NCBI RefSeq assembly: GCF_000002075.1 | Contig: NW_004798288.1 | Location: 114,972-178,971, forward strand | Direction of reading: 5' to 3' | DNA: 64,000 nucleotides | From: Aplysia californica | Taxonomy: Eukaryota > Mollusca > Gastropoda > Aplysiida > Aplysiidae | Part shown: piece by piece, positions 1 to 11,500 of the stretch | Position numbering within the stretch: position 1 is the first letter of the stretch | Layout: every line of letters starts with the position of its first letter | Translations under genes and position numbers: made by a program | The notes under the pieces: generated by a model | Seen by the model: only the letters and a program-made list of their open reading frames with translations | Told to the model about the DNA's origin: nothing | Database searches by the model: none

Positions 1-860
1 AAAATGAATGACTCAGGACATATTAAAACTAGAGAAGACAGTCAAAATCAAACATGGAAAAGTACATCTTTAGCTATGGTCAACACCCAAAGGCTATAGT
101 ATTTGGTCTAATGCTTGCTTTTCTGCACCAAAGGGTGTGACATCATAGCATTTTGAAAACCAATTTCATCTTATTTAAATCATATGGGTCTCAGCTCAGA
201 ATTCTAAAAAAGGAGGAACTTTCCGAGTGATCGCCACAGAAGCCCATTTTCGCGAAACACCCATTATTATTATACTGTTGAACTCTAGAATGCTGAAATG
301 AAAATCATCAATTTTTATCAAAGCAAGGTTATTTCACACCAATTTGAGGGTTTGGGAGAAAATTTCAAGTAAGAGTCACGCACCCCAAATTTACAATCTT
401 GATTACGTACAGAAAGTGGTGGCGCCTGGGGTCTTGTGCGACTTATTAATATTTTCCCTTCATCACATTCGCCTGTATATATAAACTATATATAAAAATG
501 AATCTTGCTTTGAGCCTAGAACCAGAATATCGACTGTCATGATTCATATCATATATTTTTAAAATATATATAGGCCTATATAATAAACATGAAAGACAAA
601 AATTAATGCTCTAACTCAAAGTACAGTAGTAGAATAGCCCAAGTAGACCTGTTCAGTATGAGAGGTGTAAGAACTGTGGGAGGGCAAGATGCAGTGATAC
701 TGAAAATCTGCAAATCTTGTAGAGAAAGCTAAAATATACTGCCACCAATCCAATGAAACGCGAACACTTAGGCCATTTTCACACAAGGCCTGCACCCACG
801 CTCACTTTACTTAGCAGAGAGCTGTAGTAGTTATCAAAATTCTAAACATTAAACATATTT
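1..860. other. Unassigned upstream sequence
   Basis: AT-rich sequence with no long reading frame, no recognisable protein similarity and no clear repeat boundary. Short TA-rich tracts occur near 475-580. I see no gene here. Confidence 0.5.
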
Positions 861-1112
861 GCTTCCAGTTTCAGTTTTTTTTGTCCACTGGTGTTGCATC
901 CAGCCCTCCCCCTATCCCCAAGTGCGTCTTTTAAAAAAAAATCGATAATCTCCCCCGTCCCCCCATTCCTGAGTCCTGTACTTCGCAGCTCTCAGAACGC
1001 GTGCAGGTTCATTAACCGGCCACAATGGTGAGTCCGACAAGACGCTTGTATAACTTTCTTTTCTTAATGTTGCCCCTATACTATAAGTGACGACACAGTG
1101 ACAAATATTGAT
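861..1112 (+). repeat. Left arm of a ~2.5-kb inverted repeat (foldback-like)
   Basis: This arm matches the reverse complement of 3120-3410, imperfectly but over most of its length. Shared blocks include GGTGTTGC, a CCCTCCCC run, a T/A-rich block beginning TTTAAAAA, the CTTCGCAG word and GACAAGACGCT. The two arms enclose minisatellite arrays and a LINE fragment. No transposase is visible, so the class is uncertain. Confidence 0.65.
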
Positions 1113-1440
1113 TTACTTTCATGGCGACACCACGTTTGTAATGCCAAACCTGCATGTTACAATAATTGTTGCGTTATCAGACAATTACTGACAAATTTCT
1201 GGGTGGTAACGAAAGCGAAAGTAAAGGCTTACTGGACGCTCTGTTATGAAATTTAGTGGGTATCATGCTGGACTATAGAGCGGTTGACCCTCGTGCGCCC
1301 TCTTAGAAAAAGCGCGAACTTTGCGAACAGAGTTAGAATCTACCCTACTTGTGTGAAAAACAATGATAGTGACACTCTTTTTGGCTGAGTCACAGAATTC
1401 TGAATTCTGTGGGCTGAGTCTGAGTGAACTATCTCTTGAA

Positions 1441-1505
1441 CCTTCCGGTTACCGTGTACATAGACCCTGAGACTACGTGCCCGGTTACCGTGTATGTAGA
1501 CACTC
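1441..1505 (+). repeat. Minisatellite, ~37-bp unit, forward orientation
   Basis: About two units built around CCGGTTACCGTGTA followed by TAGACACTGAGACTACGTGC-like sequence. The same unit recurs in reverse at 2966-3119 and forward again at 3418-3635. Confidence 0.7.
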
Positions 1506-1810
1506 CGTTTAAGAAAAATTCCCTCCCGTCTTACACTTACATATAGATCTAGCTATCAGTCAGTTGTCCATTTTCTCTCTCCGAACGCTCAGGAAAATAA
1601 ACTTGAACTCTTTCTCCGAACGGTTGCCGTTCTCGAGATTTGTTGATAATTTGCGAATGGAGTGGCTCGCGCGTGCGCACGTGTGTGTGTGTGTGTGAGT
1701 CGAGGGGGGGGGGGGGTGTGGAGGGATTTTTTTTGTTTCCATGAAGGATGTTTGCTTTAGGGATGACTAAATGCAAATAGGTTACTGCCAAGGTCGGGTA
1801 ATGTGAAGTC

Positions 1811-1943
1811 AGTCTTGTTGTATGGATGTGAGACGTGGAACGCATCTCAGACGTGCATAAAGAGGATCCGGGTTTTCTTAAACAAGTGTCTGAGGAAGCT
1901 ACTGAGGATCGAATGGACAGACAGGATCACCAACGAGGAAGTA
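1811..1943 (+). mobile_element. LINE (non-LTR) reverse transcriptase fragment, 5' part
   Basis: The plus strand translates to VLLYGCETWNAS and then CLRKLLRIEWTDRITNEEVL, the typical end of a LINE reverse transcriptase (LLYGCETW ... RI.W.D.ITNEEVL). The fragment stops at a TTAA where a DNA element has inserted and resumes at 2619. It is degenerate, and the clade is not assigned. Confidence 0.8.
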
Positions 1944-2622
1944 TTAACTCATTGGTTTCATCTGAAATACTATATCTGAAGATGTGCCGGGTCCCGGGAC
2001 CCGACTACTTGTACCTTTTTTTTTTGTACCTGAAAACTAATAGAATCTCAAGGGGAATGACTTCCTGTGTTATTTAAACCATTTAACTTTATTTTGGTTG
2101 TATCCCTTTGACCATTGGTCACCCAAATTGTCTGCTATTTATAAGCAATCTGCCGAAACATGCTGACCTGACCTACTTCTTACGTAAACAAGAAACAGAG
2201 AGCTGCTGGAAGCTCCTTTCACTACCAACGAAGCGCTAGGGATTATTGATTCAGGAGACTACAATGCTCCAGGCAATGTCACTATTCTTATAGATAATAT
2301 CACTTAGTATTACTTGTTTGAAACCTTTCTAATTCACTACAATAAATTCTGAGATCCATGTGCTTAGCTCATGAAAAAATAATTTTTTTTTCACGTTTAC
2401 ATGATCGATATAAATTTTTTTTTCCACCTAAAACATAATTTTTTCAAAGTTTTTGTAAAAATAAATACATTTTATGTAAGTATACATGATGATCTTACTT
2501 TGTGTCAACTTTTATACCTGTACAGTTAATAGGTTTATCTCACTGATTTTTTTAAAAATAGGTAAGAATCGTGCGTCTCCAGGGAAATTTTTGGTGAAAA
2601 ACTTGCGTCGTCAATGAGTTAA
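1944..2622. mobile_element. TTAA-flanked piggyBac-like element inserted in the LINE
   Basis: Flanked by TTAA at 1944-1947 and 2619-2622, with inverted ends TTAACTCATTG and CAATGAGTTAA. Removing it and one TTAA rejoins the LINE frame as EEVL-RRMRKS. It has no transposase reading frame, so it is a non-autonomous relic of 679 bp. A ~10-nt palindrome (GGTCCCGGGACC) lies near 1991. Confidence 0.8.
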
Positions 2623-2935
2623 GAAGAATGAGAAAGAGCCCAATCAGAGATGAGGTGGGAAGAAGACGTTGGCAATGGATTGGACACATTTTCAAGAAGT
2701 CAAGCAACTGCATAACAAGAAAAGTGTAAGATTGGAACCCACAGGGTAAAAGATCAAGGGGAAGTCCACGTGGAACCTGAAGAAGAGTCACGGAAATGGA
2801 TGTACAGAAAATTGGGAAGACGTGGAGTGACATCAAGCGACTAGCCCAGGATAGGGAGAGGTGGAGAGTGTTTGTTCGTGGGTTAAATCCTGATCCAGGG
2901 TGAGAAAGGCAATAATGATGATGAAGGTCGAGCAG
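2619..2935 (+). mobile_element. LINE fragment, 3' terminal part
   Basis: Translation shows [15 protein letters not shown], then DWNPQGKRSRGSPRGT and later AQDRERWRVFVRGLNPDPG, the standard C-terminal end of a LINE polyprotein. It finishes in a short ATGATGATGA microsatellite, a typical 3' tail. A second copy of this tail lies at 2945-3220 relative to 30 kb, that is at 32950-33225, in a HOIP intron. Confidence 0.85.
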
Positions 2936-2965
2936 TCTTGTTTTCTCACAGTACTTTTTGAAGGC

Positions 2966-3119
2966 ATTTTCAAACAGAGTGTCTACGTACACGGTAACCG
3001 GGCACCTAGTCTCAGTATCTAGGTACACAGTAACTGGGCACCTAGTCTCACCTAGACTCAGTATCTACGTACACGGTGACCGGGCACGTAGTCTCAGTAT
3101 CTACGTACACGGTAACCGG
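2966..3119 (-). repeat. Minisatellite, ~37-bp unit, reverse orientation
   Basis: About four units of TCTACGTACACGGTAACCGG plus GCACCTAGTCTCAGTA. This is the reverse complement of the units at 1441-1505 and 3418-3635, so it contributes to the inverted-repeat structure of the region. Confidence 0.8.
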
Positions 3120-3410
3120 AATAAAAATAATCAATATTTGTCCTCTGCTGTCACTTGCTGAAAAAAAAAAAAGTCATACTAGCGTCTTGTCGGGCTCGCC
3201 ATCGTGACCGGTCAGTGAACCTGAGTGTGTGCATCACATTGTGAGTTCCAGTTGGGGTCACGAAAGTTCATTCAAAGTCTGTGCACTGCGAAGTATAGGA
3301 AGTATAGGGCTCCGGAATGGGGGAATTATTGATTTTTAAAAAAATGTACAGTCGGGGGAGGGGTGGGGATGAAGGCAACACCGGATGACAAAAACTGAAC
3401 TTGGAGTTCT
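3120..3410 (-). repeat. Right arm of the inverted repeat
   Basis: Reverse-complement match to 861-1112, interrupted by small differences. Forward minisatellite units resume eight bases after it ends. Confidence 0.65.
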
Positions 3411-3417
3411 GAACTGT

Positions 3418-3635
3418 CCGGTTATCCTGTACGTGACACTGAGACTACCGGTTGCCGGTTACCGGGTACGTAGATATTGAGGCTACGTGCTCGGTTACTG
3501 TGTACGTGACACTGAGACTACGTGCCCGGTTGCCAGTTACCGTGTACGTAGACACAGAAGCTAGGTGCCCGGTTACTATGTATGTAGACACTGAGGCAAG
3601 GTGCCCGGTAATGTGTACGTAGACACTCCGATATA
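3418..3635 (+). repeat. Minisatellite, ~37-bp unit, forward orientation
   Basis: Five to six degenerate units with the words CCGGTTACCG, TGTACGTAGACACTGAG and CTACGTGCCCGG. They have the same orientation as the array at 1441-1505 and oppose 2966-3119. Confidence 0.8.
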
Positions 3636-3639
3636 GTCC

Positions 3640-4343
3640 GGAAACGTTGCCCCAACCACAACCGAAGTATCTGAATATTCAGACATTTAACAATCTCTAG
3701 ATGTAGCTCTAGAAATTGAATTCGATGGAAATAATGCTTCTTCCCAGTCCTCAGAATGGCAGAATGAAAGATGACGCGTAAATCTCGAGAACGGAAACTG
3801 TCTGGAGAAATAGAGATCAAGAAGTCTGTTTTCCAGAGCGTTTGGAGAAATAGTCACTTCGAAATTATATTGATGCGCTAAACACGAATATCAACTTCAT
3901 TTCCGTCGCAAATTATTAAGTTTTTAAAATATATATCTGATAGTCTTAATTGAGCTATTTCACACTAGATGCCTAACCGTGTAGTAATTCGCATGCTTTG
4001 GACCAATCGGGGGGGGGGGGGGGGGGGGGTTCCAGGGGGGCCTGGAGCAAAAGAAAATCTGGGGGGTTACCCATAATTTGATATTTTACAGTTTAGGTTT
4101 GAAATTTTTTTGAAAATAATTGGTTTGCGACAGTTTTAGTTGCTTTATGTGTGATCTGCAGCAAACAGTACTGCAGTTTGACCCCCGAAGCAGTGCATCT
4201 GTGTGCGGAAGTGAAAGTAAAAATTTACCCAAAATAAACTTAGTAAAAATGAAATCAGAAAATCATTTTGTGAGTAAACGAGCCTTTGACAACTTTGTTT
4301 GACTTTGACTTTGAATGAGGTTGCAAAATAATTATGTTTTAAG
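3640..4343. other. No gene seen; poly-G tract
   Basis: No convincing coding sequence. A ~19-base G run lies at about 4010-4029, followed by further G-rich sequence, and marks a G-tract microsatellite. Confidence 0.5.
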
Positions 4344-4895
4344 ATTGGAAGAGGCTAGCTGTACTTAATGACGGCTAGACTGCTAGGCTAACCGTACTTA
4401 AGTACGGCTAGACTGGCAGGCTAGCCATACTTACATGATGGCTGGACTGACAAACAGCAAAAAATCTGCCTTCTGAATTGTAAATAAATTTTTAGTTTGC
4501 AATAATACCTAAAATATTTGTAATTTTAAACGAAACCAATAGGTGCCTTACTGACGGTGCGTGCGTTTTAAATCTGAATAATTACTCATTCGAGACCTAT
4601 GTACTCAACAGGTTTCTAATACGACCTAAAATAAGTACGGCTAGACTGGCAGGCTAGCCGTACTTAATAGTGATGGCTGAATTGTAAATAAAATTTCAGT
4701 TTGAATACTTAAAGATATAGTATTTCAGATGAAACCAAAAGGTGCCTTTCTGACATGCATGTATTTTAAACCTGAATAATTACTAGATCTTTGAGACCTG
4801 TGTACTCAACAGGTTTCGGTCAATAGGGCCTAACCTAGATCTAAGGACGGCTAGACTGTCAGGCTTGCCGTACCTTAAGTATGGCTAGCCACTTC
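4344..4895. repeat. Tandem ~200-bp repeats containing a strong hairpin
   Basis: Three hairpin blocks (around 4350-4455, 4632-4675 and 4846-4890) of the form AAGTACGGCTAG-loop-CTAGCCGTACTT alternate with a repeated segment. That segment holds the words GGTGCCTT, CTGAATAATTACT and GTACTCAACAGGTTTC (4540-4615 and 4738-4818). No TIR or target duplication was resolved. Confidence 0.75.
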
Positions 4896-5049
4896 GTTTA
4901 AGATTTTAAAAAGTATTCTTTCCAGGGGCCTCTCATGGGCTAGAGGTTATGTTGTTCACCTCTCATTCACATCCTTTTCTGCTCTCTAGCAATGATCTGT
5001 CGTCTACTTTCATCTCCACTTTCTGCCCCCTCCTCTAGGCTCCTGACTA

Positions 5050-5245
5050 TTTGTGCAGTCTTTCTTCTGCTACTCCTTGGCTCCTTCTTACTTCTCTGTC
5101 TTTCAGCCACACCCCTGATCTTATGGTAGGTAAGATTTACACCGCCTTCTCTGACAAGGGTGAAAAACCTGAGAGTTCCCGGGTGCAACTCGGAGGTCGC
5201 GTGTGCAAGTTGCGCACGTTAAAGATCCCTTGGTGGTCCAAAATC
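5050..5245 (+). mobile_element. Dispersed repeat family E, copy 1 (+)
   Basis: It contains GGTCGCGTGTGCAAGTTGCG followed by CACGTTAAAGATCCCTTGGT. Similar sequence occurs in reverse at 41425-41625 and, more diverged, at 45845-46150. The class is not determined. Confidence 0.6.
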
Positions 5246-5303
5246 GATAAGAATAGTAGGGTTCGGCCGTCCTATCAGCTAAAAATGTTTAATGTGTCCC
5301 GTG

Positions 5304-5375
5304 CGCTCATGTCATATGACTTTTTATGCAGTTGCAAGCGCTGTAAAACACTTACACAAAAAGTAAAAATAAAAA
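5304..5375 (+). mobile_element. SINE-like family C/D 3' tail fragment
   Basis: Contains the conserved tail of the family: CATATGAC, TTATGCAGTTGCAAGCGC, then GTAAAACACTTAC. Only the 3' part is present. Confidence 0.65.
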
Positions 5376-5630
5376 GATAAATAACTCATTCTACCTTACG
5401 TAAAATTCCCTGTTTGTCTGGAGCACACACACTAGGCTTCTATTTGAAAGTACCATGGGGTCTGGCGTGTTTTGGACTCAAAGATGTTAATGGGGCTGAG
5501 ATAATGATGATTGTCGACAGCGTAGAGTTGGCAATGCCATGCTTGTCGTCCTTGCACTCCGAGTGCTGCAGCATCTTTGGTTAAGTAAACTTTAAGAGTT
5601 GGATCTGGAGATGGCCTTTGCTTTTCATTT

Positions 5631-6066
5631 CACCACGCGGTAGAATTGGGCGCTCGTCAATTTTTGGGCATCGTGAGTTATTGTGGTATCATCTTGAAGC
5701 TTGTTCATTTGACAATATTTTGATAACAAAAAATGCACGCCTATTTTGAAAAAAAAGTCGAGATATTTGCGATTGAAGGAGGTTGGGGTCGCCTTGTTTC
5801 AGAGTTAAAATTAGCGACAAAATGGCCGCCACAGTTTGGGGATTTCTTAAGCTTGAGAGTCCTTGGAAACTGAAAATTAACATTTGTTGTGACTTTAATC
5901 AATGTTTTTCAGTAAAATTCACACAGAAATATGTTTTTGAATGGACATTAAAGGTGTTGAGCCAAAAAACAAAATTTAGAAAAAAATTGTCAAACTGAAG
6001 CAAAAATGCAAATATCTTCGATTTCATTTTTTTGACAAGCGCTTGATTTCACCAGGATGCCTCACA
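5631..6066 (+). mobile_element. MITE family B, copy 1
   Basis: A ~435-bp element with imperfect inverted ends related to GCGGTGGAATCAGGCGCTCG and CGCTTGATTTCACCAGG. It shares its whole interior with copies at 17077-17502, 35413-35832 and 60361-61038. It has no coding capacity. The superfamily is not established because no clear target duplication was seen. Confidence 0.8.
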
Positions 6067-7703
6067 TAAATTGTCTTGCAGAGTGCTGGTGACTGGTGAG
6101 CAAAAAACTAGCAGTGTCTCATTCTACAAAAAGTAAAGGATGGAGATTTTAGTTACAATAATATTGACCTAGTTCAATTTAATTGTTCTCTGTGCAACAC
6201 TCATGGGGAAGATTGTTTTTAAAGCTTGTTATTGTATTGAGCCACCCACTAGTTCGTCTTAATTGTCTGTATTGTGGTTATTGTGTCATAGCATCATGAT
6301 ATTATTATCTACAGCATCGGTGCTGAAACAAAATGAAAAGTCATCTGTTAATACCGGGTGCCTATTGTAGATGAGTTTGGGTCAGTTTGGGTTGATTATG
6401 GTGGTCTAAGTCAAGTGCACACCTACGAGTAGACCCTTCCCATGTGTCAAATTTGTCGAGCAATTGAAAACTTCGACCAATGTGCAACGTTATTAATTAT
6501 TCACAAAACAAACCATTCACGACACTGCCGTTTCTTTCCATAGTGGCTTCAAGTTCCAACAGCAGCATTGCGGTTGTTGTGTTGAAAAGTCTTGAATCCT
6601 ACACACATAGGAATTATCTGTCAATCTTTCTAGATCTATTAATTTATCAGCCTCTCAAAATCTACACTGTCCATTACTGCATCTGCATACACACTGTACA
6701 CATCTGATCATTCGACTCACAACTTGGAAGAGTACACACGTTTGTTTTTGAAGATCATGATCGAAGAGGTATTGCTCCTCCATGAAAAAAAATCTGGCTG
6801 GCCCTGACTCAATTTGAACAAATACAGTTGACAGTGTGCTCTGTCAACAATAGGAAAAACAACTGCAGTAAAAATAATATAAAAAATACTAAAACAGTAA
6901 CTGAAAATCAACCTCTCTTCAAAGACAATTTTTTACTAGTGATCTTTTATTGTTTTGACAAGTAATCATTGACCTTAATAAGTTACCATGAGTTCAATGA
7001 GTGGATGATCACAAGGTAATGGGTCATATTGTTTGAGGAAAACTGTGAAAAAAAGGCTTTGGCTCAGTGTTTGCCCATATGACTGCATGTATTTTAAGAA
7101 ATGTAACCTCTGTGTTCTATTTTGTGGCTGTTGTTGCAAAAATGATAGATAAAATGATTATAATCTCTTCTTGAATTCCCAACTATTATGTTGGAATGAT
7201 GAATGATGTCGTCTGGCTTGTTGTTTTTCGATGCACAATGACAGAAAGAGAAGAAGAAAATCTCTTATCTCATCGTTGATGAAAATCACAAATTTTCAGA
7301 TTTAATTACACTTTGTTGTTCACACTGATCTATTATCATGTTTTTTTGTACGTTATATTGTAATTACTTTTTATATCAGTTAAAATCCTCTGCAACAATG
7401 TGCAAAAGAGGATTTGTGCTGCCACAATTAGTTCCTTGTTCATGTTGCGCTAATTTGAATATATATAGCTTGCCATGTGTGGCATTAACTTGAACTTAGA
7501 CTACCTTGGACAGTTTAGTCCGAGTATTTTGGGAGTTCTCTGTGTTCAATTGATCACTGTCTGAGTTTGCATGCAGTGTGATTCAAGAAAACTTGCTTTT
7601 TCAATTTAATCAGAGCATTATAATGTAGTGTGATTTAATTTCAATTGTATTGTAGCAAAATGTAGTTTGCATTTTCAATTCGATTATCATTTTATTAAAA
7701 TTA
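6067..7703. other. Upstream flank of the HOIP gene, no feature resolved
   Basis: AT-rich sequence without a supported reading frame or known repeat. The first identified HOIP coding exon begins with a splice acceptor at 8270-8271, so an untranslated first exon and the promoter may lie in this stretch or further left. I cannot place either. Confidence 0.35.
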
Positions 7704-7704
7704 G

Positions 7705-8093
7705 TTCCCCTGGGGCAGTGCTACTGACTGTAGTGTCTTTAGGCCATTCCCAATAGGGGGACATATCTCGTTAAAGCATAGTAGAATTGTAGATGGGCTG
7801 ACTCATGTCACGCTCATAACTGTGCCTGATCTACAACAGGGAACTGCTGCTTTTTCTTCCCTGATCCTTACTATTGTCAATTTCCTCTACTTCTTTTATG
7901 TTTGTCACTCCCTTGTGACCTGCTATTTTGGGGTGCCTTGATAGTGGAAGCAGACCTTATGCTGTTGAAGCTAGAGAGGTGAGCAGTGTAAGTCTGATTC
8001 CCTGTAAAGACTTCTCTGTTGACACCCACCCCTTGGCGCTCATATGACCTTATGCAGTTGTGAGCGCCGTAAAACCCTCTACTATAAAAAAAC
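7705..8093 (+). mobile_element. Repeat family C (~390 bp), copy 1
   Basis: Begins CCCCTGGGGCAGTGCTACTG and ends in the shared tail GGCGCTCATATGACCTTATG plus AGTTGTGAGCGCCGTAAAAC. Further copies are at 9987-10377, 21871-22256 and, on the minus strand, 39183-39573. The last ~50 bp are shared with shorter family D elements, as expected of SINEs that borrow a common LINE tail. Confidence 0.75.
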
Positions 8094-8271
8094 AACAACA
8101 AAAAAACCCCCCTCTACTATAATAATAATATTAAAATTAGGACAAAATCGTATCATATGATGTCCCAATTTGTTTGAGTTATCCATGCTTGACTGCAAAT
8201 TTATCAGTTGCTTTGACAGTTTGTGAAAAAAAGCTACAGCTTTTACTGTCAGTTTTGCTTTTTGTCTTCAG

Positions 8272-8529
8272 TTGTCCCAGCTGGAACACATGTCACAGTC
8301 TGTCAAGAAAGCTTTTGGATTTGTTTGGAAGACCATGATGCAGCAATTAAGTCAGGACAGCACGGATGAGGATCGTCCTCTAGAGGACGTCCGTGCCGAA
8401 ATTGTTGAGCTCATTCGGACTGGACAGGACCCTGCAGACGTCATGGAAGAACTGATTTTACAGGACTATCAGTTGAATGACAAATATGCCATTCTGGATG
8501 TGAAGCAGCTGCTTAAGTGGAATGATGAG
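8272..8529 (+). CDS. RNF31: HOIP exon 1 (first identified): N-terminus of PUB region
   Basis: The acceptor TTTGTCTTCAG ends at 8271, and the donor is GTGCGA at 8530. The only in-frame Met before the conserved part is at 8290, and an upstream in-frame stop lies at 8224. The peptide ends ILDVKQLLKWNDE, which aligns with human HOIP LQLDAARLVRCN. Since the exon starts with a splice acceptor, translation may begin here or in an unseen upstream exon. Confidence 0.85.
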
Positions 8530-11500
8530 GTGCGAGGTGTTCTTAATTTTTCTGAAAATCTTGGGGTATCCCTCTAGAAAAAGTTTTAAGTTTTATTTAG
8601 CTTTCAGCCTTAATTGCTTAAGAATCTAGAACACCAGAAAAGAAAATATTGGTCTGCCAGTTTTCTGTTTTTGGGTTTTTCTTTTTAAAAAAAGTATTGG
8701 TCATTGAATCTGTATCAAGTGAGTTTTTGTTTGTTTTGTATATATACGTATTCAGTCTTTAATTTTAACTCTTTATCTCCATAGGGGGTAAACCCACTAT
8801 GCCAGTCCCCTTCTTTGGTACTAAATCTAAAAATGTAAAAAATGTCACAAAATGGATAATTAAATCAAAACGAGTGATCCAATTTTGATAGTTCTTCATC
8901 TAATAAATGAACTCCCGGAAATAGAGACCTGTTTTTGGCAATTGCCGAAAAGTAATTTGATGTCAAAGTCGTTGTAAAGGAATGCGCCCGGGCCACTGTC
9001 AGCAGCTCACCGGCACTGGGGTTCCGACCGCAAGCGCGGCTGCCGTAGATAAAGAGTTAATGTCTTGTCATTCCATATAAAGGCTGCTCTTGTGCTGTTA
9101 GTTAATGTACTAGTTTTAGTTTCTGTGTTGTGTCCTTCGGTAATAAATAAAATGGATGGAAGACCCCAAAATACCCTCGTACGATTATGACAGATTTTCA
9201 CTCAAGAAAGACGGGACTAAATTCTGCTTAGTCTAATAAAAACTATCAATCATGTAGGTGATGTGTTTTTTCCCTCTATTTTATTATTAATTTATTCTTT
9301 ATCACCATCATCATCATTATATTACTATTATTATTATCATCATTACCATTATTATTATATTTATAATAATATTAATAATAATAATGATAATGATTATTAT
9401 TATTATTATTATTATAATAATAATAAAATATGTTTATTCCATGAAGGGGATGCAGGGCCTCCAGCATGTCCAGCAAGCCCTTGGTTTTATCCTGAAATAT
9501 GCCAGACATTTGACCAAGGCGTTGCCCGAGAGGAGCCAGCAGTGGCGGGAGATTCGTTTCACAAACGTCCACGTGGAAAGCAAAATAAAACCCATGAAGG
9601 TAGTGAAATATACAAAATTTTCAAACCCCCCCTGCCTTTTCAGTTTCTTTTCTCTGTTATATAAGTTCTTGTTAATATAATTTTAAAGTTGTTTCGACTT
9701 GTTTAGTTCATTGATCAGAAGATATTGAACCTGTGGACTTTTCATGTTTAAAAACAAATACAAAAAACATGTTCGTCCTTTTTTTTCCAAGTCATGCTTT
9801 TTGTGGTGTACTTCATTTCTGATATTTTGATAATAACTTCCTCCTTCTTATGAATTTGACTTCTGCTTCCTGTTCAGAGTTTGTTTTGTTGTTAATCGTT
9901 TCCTGTCTCTGACATATCCTTTTCGTGTGGTTGACAGGTGCTTTGCTTTGTTGTGGTTTGTTTTTACTGCTTCCTTGCAGTACATTTTTCCCCGCGGGGC
10001 AGTGCCACTGACTGTAGTGTCTTTAGGCCATTCCCAAAGGGGGGGACATTTGTTGTTCAAGCATAGTAGAATTGTAAATGGGCTGACTTATGTCACGCTC
10101 ATTACTGTGCCTGATCTACAACAGGGAACTGCTGCTTTTTCTTTCCTCATCCTTATTATTGTCATTTTCCTCTACTTCTTTTGTATGTTTGTCACACTTG
10201 TGACCTGCTATTTCCGGGGTGCCTTGATAGTCGAAGCAGACCTTGTGCTGTTGAAGCTAGAGAGGTGAGCAGTCTAAGTCTGATTCCCTGTAAAGACTTC
10301 TCTGTTGACACCCACCCCTTGGCGCTCATATGACCTAATGCAGTTGCGAGCGCCGTTAAACCCTCTACTGTAAAAAAGAGTACCTTTTTTTTTTTCTGTT
10401 TCCTTGCAGTATGTTGCAATTTTCAGGCCTCCTTAACATCTAACATAGAGCAAATTTTTAAAGAGCGCTTACATTATGAAGTAGATAATACTTAAGCTTA
10501 CAAACAGCAAAGTGTTGATGTCTTGTGATAAAGGATAAATTAATATTTCCTTGTCTTATCTTATTCTGACACTGGAGCTTTCTGTTGTGTAGGGTTTTGA
10601 GGCAGTATTAGAGCAGCTGGGATACACAGAGCCTCACCAGCACGGGCTGCGCTTTCCAGATGGCTGCGAACCTGACGTCAGACAGGTCCATAACATTATC
10701 GCAGACATCATCCTGTTCCGGAAGGAGTTGGGGATCTATATTCAGGGCAACCACCCTCACCACGATTACATTGACAGCTTGTTAACACAGAACACAAAGT
10801 AAGTGAAGTCGAAGCTGGTTTTTTTAAAAATGAGTAGGATTTGTTTAGATTACGCAGGCATATCTTTTTGATTTCTTCAAAGTACAGTTGAACCTGCTCT
10901 AACAGCCACGTGTCCAAGACGGTGACCTGTACAAACTTGTGTTTTTTTCTATTTGATAATGACATTGTACGAGACGTACATTTAAGACCACCTTTCTTCT
11001 CGACAATGGGTGGCCTTCTTGAACAACTTTGACTGAATGCTTGGTGGAAGATGCTAACCATGTAAGTTTCTAAAGTCATATTTGACTGGAAAATCGTCAT
11101 TATACTTTTTTTCTGTTTTCTGCTTTTGATGTGCAGCCAACATTGGTTTGAGTACCAGACATATTATCAATGCTGTTGCTACTTTCATTGGTCTGACTTG
11201 AAATTACTGCAAAGAGGGCCAAGAGAAATGGTCAGACCAGGAAGGGACCAAATACTCAAAGGTGCTGTTAATTTTTGTCTATTGCGTCTATTTTCTAATA
11301 GTTGTAAAATTATATTGAATCCTCTCTCTGCAGAGATGAGTTATTAGCCTTCAAGCTATCCGGACAGCAGTGTGATGAGGAGGAAGGAATGGACATGTCA
11401 TTATTTCCTCCCACGAGACAAGATACGTATCGCAGGCCTTTGAGACCGGTATGATATGTTTCCTCTTCCCTTTGTGTCACAATGTCAACATAGTAGCTTT

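Noticed and set aside
1549-1845. 98-codon minus-strand frame with His/Thr run
   Set aside because: The run comes from a GT/G-tract microsatellite (1681-1720). No similarity and no gene context.
2966-3119. Repeat array that could suggest a CRISPR or coding repeat (frame VYTVTGHLVS...)
   Set aside because: The translated repeat is only a by-product of a 37-bp minisatellite; units lack spacers and the frame is not shared by the other arrays.
9263-9664. 133-codon frame with Tyr/Asn runs
   Set aside because: It is the translation of an ATT microsatellite plus the wrong frame of HOIP exon 2.
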